Shown: in pieces, positions 8,947-18,695 of the stretch
Position numbering within the stretch: position 1 is the first letter of the stretch
Layout: every line of letters starts with the position of its first letter
NCBI RefSeq assembly: GCF_040187885.1
Contig: NZ_JBDPLH010000003.1
Location: forward strand, 124,001 to 188,000
Direction: 5' to 3'
Source: Roseateles_E cavernae
Lineage (GTDB): Bacteria > Pseudomonadota > Gammaproteobacteria > Burkholderiales > Burkholderiaceae_C
DNA: 64,000 nucleotides
Translations under genes and position numbers: made by a program
Notes under the pieces: generated by a model
Told to the model about the DNA's origin: nothing
Database searches by the model: none
What the model saw: only the letters and a program-made list of their open reading frames with translations

Positions 8947-9327
8947 CTATCGTTGCAAAGTGAGTTCTAGCGTCAGCGCGCGGTCGGACTTGTTGGACCA
9001 CATCCAGCAGTAGTCCTGGTCGACGGCGGCCAGCAACTGGCCTTCGGCCGCGCCAGCGCCATCGATTTTGGCCGGGTAGCTGACCTTCTTGCCTTCGTGA
9101 TAGTGGATGTTGAAGTTCGTCGGCGCCTCGGTCCGGAAGTTCCAGGCCACGGTCTGGCCCTTGGACAGCTTGCCGCAGACCTCGGCGAACTGGGCCGGCG
9201 CGATGCTGGCCTTGTGCTCGAAGCGGCCGGATTCGCTCCAGCGGATCTCGACCAGCTCGGCCTGGGCGGCGAACGATGCCAGGCTCAGCAGGACGGACAG
9301 GGCGATCAAAGGCAGATGGGTGCTCAT
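8947..9327 (-). CDS. small secreted protein, GOLD-like fold suspected
   Basis: A 126-residue protein with a clear signal peptide (MSTHLPLIALSVLLSLASFA, then AQA before the mature part). The mature domain contains NIHYHEGKKVSYP and a C-terminal YCWMWSNKSDRALTLELTL. This pattern resembles small bacterial periplasmic proteins with a beta-sandwich (GOLD/emp24-like) fold; the match is from memory of the pattern, not a search. His, Cys and Trp residues in those two segments could bind a metal. The ATG at 9327 was chosen because the signal peptide begins there; an ATG at 9375 lies inside the upstream transporter gene. The upstream stop is only 7 bases away, so the two genes are almost certainly co-transcribed. 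Confidence 0.6.
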   Translation of the reverse strand: MSTHLPLIALSVLLSLASFAAQAELVEIRWSESGRFEHKASIAPAQFAEVCGKLSKGQTVAWNFRTEAPTNFNIHYHEGKKVSYPAKIDGAGAAEGQLLAAVDQDYCWMWSNKSDRALTLELTLQR

Positions 9328-9334
9328 CGGGGTC

Positions 9335-10390
9335 TCAATGCTTGTGGACGTGGTGCACATCAGGCACATGGGCATGGCTGTGGCTCAGCGGGCGATGGTA
9401 ATGCGGATGGCTGTGGGCGCCGCCGGGCATGGGGTCGTGGGCATGGTCGTGGTGTCCGTCGTCATGCCTATGGGCATGCTCGTGCGTCAGCGCTTCGTGC
9501 TGATGCTCGTGCCCATGGGTTTCGGACAGATGCACGAGCACGCCCAGCAGCATCAGCCCGCCGCCCAGCGCCATGCCCCAGCCGGCCGAGCGGTCGCCCA
9601 GGGCAAAGGCGGCAAAGGCTCCGATGAAGGGCGCGAAGGCAAACACCGAGCCGGTGCGGGCGGCGCCAAAAGCGCGCTGGGCCAGCAGATAGAAGCGCAG
9701 GCTCAGGCCATAGCCGGTGGCGCCGACGGCCAGCAGACCCAAGGCGGCGAGCAGGCCGGGCATGGGTTCGCCAGACAGCCAGGCCAGGGCGGCGGTGGCC
9801 GACGCGCCCAGCGCCGCCTTGACCAGCACCACCTGGCCCGGATCGCGCTCGGCCAGCGCGCGCGAAAAGGTGTTGTCCATGCCCCAGGCCGCCGTGGCCA
9901 GCAGCACGGCCAGCAGACCCAGCCACTGACTGCCACCGCTGAGCCCCTGCTCGAGCACCAGCAGGAGACCGCCGGCCAGCAGCAGCAACATCGCCGCCCA
10001 GACCCGGCGTTCCATGGTCTCGCCATAGAGCCGCCAGGCCAGCGTGGCGGTGAACAGCGCCTCCAGGGTCAGCATCAGCGAGGCGCCGGTGCCACTGCTG
10101 CGCTGCAGGCCCCAGGCCATCGCGACCGGTCCGATGACGGCCCCGAAGCAGGCGACGGCCAGCAACCGAGGCAGGTCCGGGCGCAGCAAGCGCGCTTCCT
10201 TCTCGACCGGCTGGCGCAGCAGGCTGCCGACCAGGGCCGCACCGGCATACAGGAAGGCGGCGGTGGTGAACGGGCCCAGACCCAGGCCCAGTTGCTGAAC
10301 CAGCGGCGTGCTGAGGCCGAACAGCGCTGCCGCCAGCAGTGCCAGCAAGCCGCCTTTGAGTGCGGGAAGATCAGACGCGGTGCTTGCCAT
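9335..10390 (-). CDS. EamA/DMT-family transporter with a His-rich C-terminal tail
   Basis: A 351-residue inner-membrane protein with about ten hydrophobic helices in two EamA repeats (residues about 10-290), as in drug/metabolite exporters such as RhaT and YdcZ-type proteins. After the last helix comes a cytoplasmic or periplasmic tail of 60 residues containing 23 histidines plus several Asp and Glu, beginning HGHEHQHE and ending HHVHKH. Tails of this type bind Ni, Co, Zn or Cu and are found on CDF and nickel transporters, not usually on EamA proteins. The gene starts 15 bases after the ATP-grasp-like gene and ends 7 bases before the small secreted protein gene, within the chr gene set. The substrate may be a metal complex or a metabolite; unknown. 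Confidence 0.8.
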   Translation of the reverse strand: MASTASDLPALKGGLLALLAAALFGLSTPLVQQLGLGLGPFTTAAFLYAGAALVGSLLRQPVEKEARLLRPDLPRLLAVACFGAVIGPVAMAWGLQRSSGTGASLMLTLEALFTATLAWRLYGETMERRVWAAMLLLLAGGLLLVLEQGLSGGSQWLGLLAVLLATAAWGMDNTFSRALAERDPGQVVLVKAALGASATAALAWLSGEPMPGLLAALGLLAVGATGYGLSLRFYLLAQRAFGAARTGSVFAFAPFIGAFAAFALGDRSAGWGMALGGGLMLLGVLVHLSETHGHEHQHEALTHEHAHRHDDGHHDHAHDPMPGGAHSHPHYHRPLSHSHAHVPDVHHVHKH

Positions 10391-10405
10391 CAGGAGCTCA
10401 TTTCA

Positions 10406-11440
10406 TCATGTGGTCAGACGTGCCTTCACCGCCACCACCAGGGGTTCGATGGCCGAAGGCGGGAACGGGGACACGCTGCTGACGTTGATCTCGCAGAGCA
10501 CGAAACGCTCGGCCTGCTCGGCCGTGGGCTCGCCGAACATGAAGTCGCAATCCCACAGCATCGGCAGCTGCTCCCGTGCGAGGCCGACCCGCTGCCGCAG
10601 GAGCTCGATCCAGCCGGTCTCCAGCAGCCGTCGGAGTGACTGGAATTGCGGCCAATCCGCCGGGTGGTAATGGCGCGGCCCCGGCATCGGTGCCGCCTCG
10701 CTCGGTCTGCCCGGGTGAAGCGCATTGAGCGCTTGATGGCCGAAACCCACGACCCGATCCTCGACGAGATAGGCGCGCAACATGCCATCGACCAAGCGGG
10801 GCTGCCAGGCTTGGTCGACCATATGGCCCCCATGCTCCGGCTCGAAATAGGGTGCGAGATGCGACAGCAGTGTGCTCATAGCGATGTGCTGTTCCTCGCA
10901 GCCGCGCTGGGCATGACGTACCGCCAGCAGCGCCGAGCCGGCGAGCTGCTCGACCCGCCACACCCCGATGCCGCTGTGGCCGCGGTGCTGCTTGAGCACC
11001 CGCGCGCCGATCTGCAAGCGCTGCGGCAGTGCTTCGGCCAGTTGCGCGAGGCTGTCGACACGGACTGCATCGCTGCCGAAGGGCAGCCCGCGCACATCCA
11101 GCAGCACGTCCTTGGTGCCCAGGCGCAGGATGACGTCCGGATGCGTGCTGACGAAGACGCCGGCTTGCGCGAGCTCGCGCAGCAGCGTGTCGAGCCGATC
11201 CCGACGGCGGCCGGACTCGATCGGATTGCTCCAGACCAGTACGCCGTCGACGCGGCGCAGCTGCTCGGCGACCGCGTCGGCAAAGTCGTCGTGATAGACG
11301 GCCGGTTCGGCCAAGACGCCCGCAGCAGCGAAGGCTTCGAACAGCATCGCGAAGCGGCTCTCGCCCGGGTCGCTGCGCTGGCGTGCGGCGAGGTCGCCGG
11401 GGTAGAGCAGGGCCAGCGTCGGTGGGTGCTCGGCAGCCAT
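10406..11440 (-). CDS. ATP-grasp-like protein (Cj0069 family)
   Basis: A 344-residue cytoplasmic protein recognised as the Cj0069 type, which resembles ATP-grasp ligases. GTKDVLLDVRGLPFG, ARVLKQHRGHSGIGVW and the C-terminal MLWDCDFMFGE...FVLCEINVSSVSPF look like the ATP-binding lysine region and the acidic metal-binding residues of that fold. Its substrate is unknown; ATP-grasp enzymes join a carboxylate to an amine or thiol, so a thiol- or peptide-forming role would fit the surrounding redox genes, but this is speculation. The start is ATG 11440 with GGAGTGAG upstream. It follows the SOD-rhodanese gene by 39 bases and precedes the EamA transporter by 15 bases. Confidence 0.62.
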   Translation of the reverse strand: MAAEHPPTLALLYPGDLAARQRSDPGESRFAMLFEAFAAAGVLAEPAVYHDDFADAVAEQLRRVDGVLVWSNPIESGRRRDRLDTLLRELAQAGVFVSTHPDVILRLGTKDVLLDVRGLPFGSDAVRVDSLAQLAEALPQRLQIGARVLKQHRGHSGIGVWRVEQLAGSALLAVRHAQRGCEEQHIAMSTLLSHLAPYFEPEHGGHMVDQAWQPRLVDGMLRAYLVEDRVVGFGHQALNALHPGRPSEAAPMPGPRHYHPADWPQFQSLRRLLETGWIELLRQRVGLAREQLPMLWDCDFMFGEPTAEQAERFVLCEINVSSVSPFPPSAIEPLVVAVKARLTT

Positions 11441-11479
11441 TGCTCACTCCTTCAACGCGGGTGGGATTGCCGGGCGCCG

Positions 11480-12178
11480 TCAGCCGGCCTTGCCGCTGAG
11501 CTGCAGCTCGCGCCCGTCACGGGACCAGCGGTCGATGCCACCGACCAGAAAGCGCGCCCGGATGCCTTGAGCGCGGAGTCGCAGCGCGGTCGCACGACCG
11601 ACTTCATGGCCATAGACACAGTAGACCAGCACCTCGCTCCCCGAGGCCAGTGTTGCGGCCCATTCGGCGACGCGGGCCGGATTGCGCCAGCAGGCACCGG
11701 GCAACATCGTCGCGGCCTGTTCGTAGATCGCCTCACGGCGCACATCGAGCACGTTGACCCGTCTGGGATCGACCGTGTCCGGATCGGCGGCCAGCCCCCC
11801 GCTGGCCGCATGCACGGCCTGCTGGTAGCGCTGGTAGACCTCGTCCCAGGCGATGGTGGCCATGAAAGCATCGACATCAGCGCCGGCCTGGGGGCCGTGA
11901 TCGAGAGGCTTGGCAAGCTCGCACACGTCCATCGCCAGGATCGGCGTTCCACCGGCCAGCGCCTGCTCGGGGTCTGCCACCCATTGGTTGAGCAGCCGGC
12001 CCTGGCGCGGATGCAAGCTCAGCAGCAACCGGCCCGAACCGTCGCCCGAGGCCTTGCCCATCGCGACGAAGTCCTCGCGCCAGTGCTCCACGCTGCCGAA
12101 GCTGGCGCTCAGGGCCAGCGCCATCGCCGGGGCCATGTCTTGCCCGGCACGGCCTGGGTCTTGAATCGGTGTGTCCAT
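11480..12178 (-). CDS. SOD C-terminal-like domain fused to rhodanese (ChrC-like)
   Basis: A 232-residue protein in two parts. Residues about 15-125 resemble the C-terminal half of Fe/Mn superoxide dismutase (ALSASFGSVEHWREDF, then GTPILAMDVCELA where SODs have a D-x-W-E-H metal motif). The Asp is kept, the metal-binding His is Leu, and the N-terminal half with the other two His ligands is absent, so dismutase activity is not expected. Residues about 135-232 are a rhodanese domain with active-site loop YCVYGHEVGRAT, so the catalytic Cys is present. An Fe-SOD gene, chrC, accompanies chrB-chrA in known chromate operons. The ATG at 12178 is used, 5 bases from AGGAG at 12184-12188; a TTG directly before it is less likely. 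The stop of chrA is 9 bases upstream. Confidence 0.78.
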   Translation of the reverse strand: MDTPIQDPGRAGQDMAPAMALALSASFGSVEHWREDFVAMGKASGDGSGRLLLSLHPRQGRLLNQWVADPEQALAGGTPILAMDVCELAKPLDHGPQAGADVDAFMATIAWDEVYQRYQQAVHAASGGLAADPDTVDPRRVNVLDVRREAIYEQAATMLPGACWRNPARVAEWAATLASGSEVLVYCVYGHEVGRATALRLRAQGIRARFLVGGIDRWSRDGRELQLSGKAG

Positions 12179-12187
12179 CAATACTCC

Positions 12188-13536
<1,349 letters not shown>

Positions 13537-13540
<4 letters not shown>

Positions 13541-14457
13541 TCGGCCTGGTCCTTGTTGAATGCGGTCTGCAGACCTTCGAAAACGCCGGCCGCCGCCAGC
13601 AGCAGCTGGTCATCGTCGGCAATCGCCTCGCGCATCCCGGCCAGCACCTTCTCGACGCCGGGCGCCTCCGGGGGCTGGATGCCGCCCACGTCGAGGCTGT
13701 GCACCAGCAGGCCCAGGCGCAGCAGGGTGGGTGTTTCCAGGCCGAAACTGGCCAGCAGGGTCTCGAAGGTCACGCGCGCGCCGACATGGCTGAAGGTGGC
13801 CCCATCGAAATCAAAGCCCAGCGCCTTCTTCGGGCAGTCGGCCGGCGACTTCAGCCACAGGAAGCGCGCCTCGGGATCGATGTGCCGGCGTATCAGCCAG
13901 GCGCTGGCCAGTCGGTCCACCCAGGGGCGCTGGCGTGTGGCCCAGAGCCGGCCACGATAGCGCGCCGGATCCAGCCGGGCGATGGCGTGGGCGGCTGACC
14001 GGGGTTCGTCGGGCGACATGGCCTGGTGGGCGCGCTGCTCCAGCGCCTGCAGCGCGGCCTCGGCCTGGCGCTGTGCCTCGCCGGCAAAGAAGTCGATGGA
14101 TACCAGCTGCTCAAAGCTCTTGCGCAGCTTGCGGCTCTGTTTCAGCAAGTCGACCGCGCTGTCCGCACGGCAGGCGCCGATCTGACCCATCAGTTCGGCG
14201 AACTCGCTGTCGCGTGCGAACAGCGGTGGGAACTCCGCCGTGTCGCTGACGGTCGCCAGCAGGTGGGCCTGACCGGCGTGGGCGCGCACATCCTCGGCCA
14301 CGGAGGCCAAGGTCCGGGCATGTGACTCCTGCTCGGGAAGCAGGTAGACGCCGTCCCGCAAGACCGCCGCTCCGCAAGCCTTCAGCGCGCGCCAGCTGCG
14401 CATGCGGGCGGTGGCGTTCTCGGTCGGCAGCGAGAGTATCAGTAGCAACCATTTCAT
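13537..14457 (-). CDS. chrB: chromate resistance protein ChrB, probable regulator
   Basis: A 306-residue cytoplasmic protein. It begins MKWLLLILSLPTENATARM, the characteristic N-terminus of ChrB. The C-terminal half contains WATRQRPWVDRLASAWLIRR, the ChrB C-terminal domain. In Ochrobactrum and Cupriavidus, ChrB acts as a chromate-responsive regulator of chrA. The start codon is fixed by the family N-terminus, yet no Shine-Dalgarno sequence precedes it. An AT-rich inverted repeat starts one base upstream of the ATG, so the mRNA may be leaderless. It heads the run chrB-chrA-SOD/rhodanese-ATP-grasp-EamA-GOLD-like-AKR. Confidence 0.93.
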
Positions 14458-14458
14458 T

Positions 14459-14493
14459 TGTAGATATTAATACACAAGGTAGCAATATCTACA
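14459..14493. promoter_or_regulatory. perfect 10-bp inverted repeat at the chrB start, likely operator
   Basis: TGTAGATATT (14459-14468) and AATATCTACA (14484-14493) are perfect inverted arms separated by 15 bases. They lie in the only strongly AT-rich stretch of this region and fill most of the 58-base gap upstream of chrB. Read towards chrB, TAATAT about 6 bases before the ATG could be a -10 element, which would put transcription start at or near the start codon. The repeat is therefore a good candidate for a chromate-relieved operator bound by ChrB or another repressor. Confidence 0.6.
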
Positions 14494-14515
14494 TAAATTT
14501 TGGCGAGCAGCCGTT

Positions 14516-16525
14516 TCAGACGTAGCAGCTGCAGCCCAAGGCGCCCCAGAATGCCCCGGTCTCCGGCCCGCTGCTGCGAGCCGTGCTGGCGACGGCTGTG
14601 TGGTCATGCCCATGCAGGCCGCAGGCGCTGGCACAGGCGCACATCGCCGCGTAGTGGTAGCGCTTCTCCTGCTCGGAGGCGCCGACGGCAGCGCTCTTGC
14701 GCGCCTGATAGCCGCCGTAGCGGCGCACCGGCGACCAGTCGGGCGAGGCCGGCGGCAGCGGCGGGGCCAGCGATTCGTAGGTGCCGCTGCCGTGCACCGG
14801 CTGGCCGGCGACGATGGTCAGCACCGAGGTGATGTCCTGGATCTGGTCTTCCGGCACGCTCAGGTAGTCGCGGTCCAGCACCGCCAGGTCGCCGAAGGCG
14901 CCAGCTTTCAGCACGCCCTTCTTGCCGCTCTCGCGCGAGAACCAGGCGCCATCGGCCGTCATCAGGCGCAGCGCGGCGATGCGGTCCAGGCGCCGCTCCT
15001 CGGGGTAGAGCAGGGTGCCACCAATGGTGCGGCCCGACACCAGCCAGTACAGCGCCTGCCAGGGGTTGTAGCTGTTGACGCGGGTGGCGTCGGTGCCCAG
15101 GGTCACCGGCAGGCCTTGCGCCAGCATGCGCGTGACCGGCGGGGTCTCGGCCGTGGCCTTCAGGCCGTAGCGGCGGATGAAGTACTCGCCCTGCATCGAC
15201 ATGCGGTTCTGGATGGCGACGCCGCCGCCCAGCTTCTTGATGCGTTCCAGATTGGGCGGCGAGACGGTCTCGCAATGGTCGAAGAACCAGCCGAGCTTGT
15301 CGATCGGCAGCTCGCGATGCACCTTCTCGAACACATCGAGCGCGCGCGAGATCGTCTGGTCATAGGTGGCATGCATGCGCCAGGGCCAGCCATTGCCGGC
15401 CAGGAAGCGCACCACCCCTTCCAGATCGCCCTCCATCGCCTGCGGCATCTCGGGTCTGGGCATCAGGAAGTCCTCGAAATCCGCTGCCGAGAAGGCCAGC
15501 ATCTCGCCGGCACCGTTGAGCCTGTAGAAATCGCTGCCGTCGCCGGGTCGGCCCATCTTGGCCCAGCGCTGGAAGTCGGCCAGCTCGCTCTTGGCCTTCT
15601 GCGGGAACAGGTTGTAGGCGATACGCAGCGTCAACCGGCCTTCCTTGGCCAGCTTGTCGATGATGGTGTAGTCGTCCGGGTAGTTCTGGAAGCCGCCGCC
15701 GGCGTCGCCGACCGAGGTCACGCCCAGGCGGTTCTCCTCGCGCATGAAGTGCAGGGTCGAGTTCAGCTGTTGCTCGGGGTCGAGCTTGGGGCCGAAGTTC
15801 AGCGTGTTGTAGAGCACGAAGGCATTCGGTTCGGCCAGCAGCAATCCGGTCGGCTCGCCGGTCTTGGCATCGCGCTCGATGATGGCGCCGGGCGGCTGCG
15901 GCGTGTCCTTGGTGTAGCCGACGGCGCGCAGCGCCGCGCGGTTCAGGAAGGCCATGTTGTAGAGGTTCAGTACGAACACCGGCGTGTCCGGCGCGGCCGC
16001 ATTCAGCTCGGCCAGCGTGGGCATGCGCTTCTCGTCGAACTGGAACTCGTTCCAGCCGCCGACCACCCGCAGCCATTGCGGCGAGGGCGTGCGCGCCGCC
16101 TGCTCGCGCAGCATCTCCAGCGCCGCACCGAGGCTGCGCACGCCGTCCCAGCGCAGCTCCAGGTTGTAGTTCAGGCCGCCGCGGATGATGTGCATGTGCG
16201 AGTCGATCAGGCCCGGGATCACGCGGCGCTTGGCCAGGTCCACGATGCGGGTCCGGCTGTCCGCCAGCTTGCTGATCTCGGCGTCGCTGCCGACGGCCAT
16301 CACCAGCCCGGCCTTCAGCGCGATGGCCGTGGCCTCGGGCTTGGCCGGGTCCAACGTGGTGATGCGGCCGTTGCGCAGGATCAGATCGGGCGCGGTGCGG
16401 CCATCGCCACCCTGGGCCAGCGTCGGCCCGGCCAGCACGCCCAGACCCAGGGCTGCAGCGGCCTCGAGGAAGTCGCGGCGCGAGGAGGGCGGCTCGCCGC
16501 CCTGAATGATCAGCTGTTTGAACAT
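14516..16525 (-). CDS. Tat-exported amidohydrolase (YtcJ-like, amidohydrolase 3)
   Basis: A 669-residue metal-dependent hydrolase of the amidohydrolase superfamily. A twin-arginine signal (SSRRDFLEAAAALGLGVLAG) spans residues about 14-36, so the folded enzyme is probably exported. Metal-binding HMH is seen in IPGLIDSHMHIIRGG near residue 100. Later HATYD, DHCE and LGTDATRVN supply the remaining expected His and Asp ligands. The C-terminus has a Cys/His-rich end (CACASACGLHGHDH and GCSCYV) that may bind metal or form disulfides. The start ATG at 16525 has GAGGT upstream. The gene reads away from the TPR protein gene and towards chrB, 58 bases before it. The natural substrate is unknown. Confidence 0.85.
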   Translation of the reverse strand: MFKQLIIQGGEPPSSRRDFLEAAAALGLGVLAGPTLAQGGDGRTAPDLILRNGRITTLDPAKPEATAIALKAGLVMAVGSDAEISKLADSRTRIVDLAKRRVIPGLIDSHMHIIRGGLNYNLELRWDGVRSLGAALEMLREQAARTPSPQWLRVVGGWNEFQFDEKRMPTLAELNAAAPDTPVFVLNLYNMAFLNRAALRAVGYTKDTPQPPGAIIERDAKTGEPTGLLLAEPNAFVLYNTLNFGPKLDPEQQLNSTLHFMREENRLGVTSVGDAGGGFQNYPDDYTIIDKLAKEGRLTLRIAYNLFPQKAKSELADFQRWAKMGRPGDGSDFYRLNGAGEMLAFSAADFEDFLMPRPEMPQAMEGDLEGVVRFLAGNGWPWRMHATYDQTISRALDVFEKVHRELPIDKLGWFFDHCETVSPPNLERIKKLGGGVAIQNRMSMQGEYFIRRYGLKATAETPPVTRMLAQGLPVTLGTDATRVNSYNPWQALYWLVSGRTIGGTLLYPEERRLDRIAALRLMTADGAWFSRESGKKGVLKAGAFGDLAVLDRDYLSVPEDQIQDITSVLTIVAGQPVHGSGTYESLAPPLPPASPDWSPVRRYGGYQARKSAAVGASEQEKRYHYAAMCACASACGLHGHDHTAVASTARSSGPETGAFWGALGCSCYV

Positions 16526-16729
16526 GGGATGGACCTCGTCGGCAAGAGTGGCGGATGCCGGTCCATCGTCGTGCCTAGGCCTGCTCTTGTCCTGCCTTCG
16601 TCGGCCGGGCTCCGGCTCCCCCGTAAGAGGCAGGCGCGGGGCCTGCCGTGGCTTGGGGTCTTGTTGTCGGACCTGTTTCCCGGGCATCATGCCGGTGCTC
16701 GGCGCGTCGGTCGATGCTTGGAGAGACGG

Positions 16730-18010
16730 ATGAAAGACGCTGTGGGACAGGCCCTGACGGGCGCCAATGCACAGGCACTGGATCTGCTGGAGCAGGGGCT
16801 GCATCAGTTTCGCTGCCTCAACGGAGATCCGCTGGCCAGCGCCGAGGCCGCACTGGCGGCCGCGCCTGAGCTGGTGATGGGCCAGGTGCTGAAGGCCTGG
16901 CTGCTGCTGCTGAGCACCGAGGCGCCGGCGCTGGCACCGGCCCGCGCCGCCCTGGCTGCCGCGCAGGCCCTGCCGCACAACGCGCGCGAAGCCCTGCATC
17001 TGCGCGCCATCGAGGCGCTCTGCAAGGGCCGCTGGCATGAAGCCGGCCAGGTGCTGGAAGACCTCAGCTGCGACTATCCGCTGGACGCGCTGGCCTTGCA
17101 GGCCGGCCAGCAGATCGATTTTTTCACCGGCGATGCGCGCATGCTGCGCGACCGCATGGCGCGCGTGCTGCCGGACTGGTCGGCGGCATTGCCGGGCTGG
17201 CACGCGGTGCTGGGCATGTATGCGTTCGGGCTGGAGGAGAACGGCGACTATCGCAATGCTGAGCAGTTGGGCCGCGAGGCCGTGGCGCTGCAGCCCCAGG
17301 ACGCCTGGGCCCAGCATGCGGTGGCTCATGTGATGGAAATGCAGGGTCGGCGTCGCGAGGGGATGGTCTGGATGCGCGATAACGCAGGCTGGCAGCAGGG
17401 CAGCTTTCTGGGCGTGCACAACTGGTGGCACCTGGCCCTGTACCACTTGGCCGAGGGCGACCATGACGAGGTGCTGGCGCTGTACGACGGCCCGATCAAC
17501 GGCCCGCACAGCACCATCGTGCTCGAGCTGGTCGATGCCAGCGCTCTGCTCTGGCGGCTGCAGCTGGAGGGGGTCGAGGTCGGTGCGCGCTGGGTGACGC
17601 TGGCCGAGCGCTGGGCGCCCCATGCGGCCAGCGCCAACTATGCGTTCAACGATATGCATGCGGCGATGGCATTCGCCTGTGCCGGCCGCGAGGATCTGGT
17701 GCGCGAGTTGCGCGCCGCGCAAGCCCTGGCCTTGCGCAGCGCGGACGATAACGCCGCTTTCCTGCGCGAGGTCGGCCAGCCCGCGACCGAGGCCGTGCTG
17801 GCTTTCACCGCCGGCCAGTACCGCCGTGCCGGCGAGCTGCTGCGGCCGCTGCGCAGCCATGCCCACCGTTTCGGTGGCAGCCATGCACAGCGCGATCTGC
17901 TGGACCAGACCCTGATCCGGGCGGCCAGCGCGGGCGGAGACGCCGCGCTGGCCCGGGCGCTGCTGAGCGAACGCCGCGCGCTGGCCGAGCAGCGCGCGGT
18001 CCAGCACTGA
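16730..18010 (+). CDS. tetratricopeptide-repeat protein, TTC38-like
   Basis: A 426-residue all-helical protein with tandem TPR-type helix pairs over most of its length, for example ANAQALDLLEQGLHQF near the start and AGQYRRAGELLRPLRSHAHRF near the end. It resembles the TTC38-like proteins found in many proteobacteria, including the conserved AHVMEMQGR and GVHNWWHLALYHLAEG segments. No signal peptide is seen, so it is probably cytoplasmic. Family function is unknown. GGAGAG at 16720-16725 supports the ATG at 16730. It is divergent from the Tat amidohydrolase, with a shared 204-base promoter region, and the two may be functionally linked. Confidence 0.75.
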   Translation: MKDAVGQALTGANAQALDLLEQGLHQFRCLNGDPLASAEAALAAAPELVMGQVLKAWLLLLSTEAPALAPARAALAAAQALPHNAREALHLRAIEALCKGRWHEAGQVLEDLSCDYPLDALALQAGQQIDFFTGDARMLRDRMARVLPDWSAALPGWHAVLGMYAFGLEENGDYRNAEQLGREAVALQPQDAWAQHAVAHVMEMQGRRREGMVWMRDNAGWQQGSFLGVHNWWHLALYHLAEGDHDEVLALYDGPINGPHSTIVLELVDASALLWRLQLEGVEVGARWVTLAERWAPHAASANYAFNDMHAAMAFACAGREDLVRELRAAQALALRSADDNAAFLREVGQPATEAVLAFTAGQYRRAGELLRPLRSHAHRFGGSHAQRDLLDQTLIRAASAGGDAALARALLSERRALAEQRAVQH

Positions 18011-18051
18011 CCTGAACCGCTGCTGCTACACCGGGATGCCTGGCGGTTGGC

Positions 18052-18678
18052 TCAGATCTCGTCGATCACGGTCTGCTTGGCCTGCCCGCTCTCCAGAGAG
18101 AAGCGGTCGCGCGTGCGCACATAGAAGCTGGCGCCGAAGCGGCCCACCGGGTGATAGTCCTGCAGGCGCACGCGCCAGGTCTCGGTATCGATCAGGCCCT
18201 CGCGGGCATGCAGCCAACGCACCTGGCCGATGAAGATCTGGCGGCTGGCGGTTTCCAGCGTCTCCCACAGCGTGCACTCAAAGGCCACCGGCGCCTCGAC
18301 GATGCGCGCCGGCTTGACGACCCGGCAGGGCGCTGCGTGCAGGCCCACATGGGCCAGCTCACTGACATCCGGCGGCAGGCGCTCGCCGCAGCGGTGCATG
18401 GCCTCGGCCATCGCCTCGTCGCTGAGATGGACGACGAACTCGCCGCTGCGCTGGATGTTGGCAGCGGTGTCCTTCAGCGCGCCGTCCTGGAGCCGGTTGA
18501 CGCTGATCATCACGATCGGCGGCTCCTCGCCCAGCATATTGAACATGCTGAAGGGGGCGGCGTTGACGACGCCGGCCTCGTTGACCGTCGTGACCAGCGC
18601 GATCGGCCGCGGCACGATCAGGCTGGCCATCAGCTTGTAGCGCTGGTATTCGGTGATGGCGGCGAAATCTATGTCCAT
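18052..18678 (-). CDS. flavin reductase family protein (FMN-binding split barrel)
   Basis: A 208-residue protein with the split-barrel flavin reductase pattern: PRPIALVTTVNEAGVVNAAPFSMF near residues 24-47 and IVMISVNR shortly after. Members bind FMN and either supply reduced flavin to a monooxygenase or act directly as oxidoreductases. The C-terminal part (GQVRWLHAREGLIDTE) also fits the family. It starts 17 bases after the stop of the GntR regulator gene and is probably in the same transcript. No partner monooxygenase is visible in the window. Confidence 0.82.
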   Translation of the reverse strand: MDIDFAAITEYQRYKLMASLIVPRPIALVTTVNEAGVVNAAPFSMFNMLGEEPPIVMISVNRLQDGALKDTAANIQRSGEFVVHLSDEAMAEAMHRCGERLPPDVSELAHVGLHAAPCRVVKPARIVEAPVAFECTLWETLETASRQIFIGQVRWLHAREGLIDTETWRVRLQDYHPVGRFGASFYVRTRDRFSLESGQAKQTVIDEI

Positions 18679-18695
18679 GCAAGGTCCATGAGGTG

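Noticed and set aside
14516..18007. A minus-strand frame extending the Tat amidohydrolase far upstream to 18007
   Set aside because: The extension overlaps the TPR gene on the other strand; the Tat signal at 16525 marks the true start.
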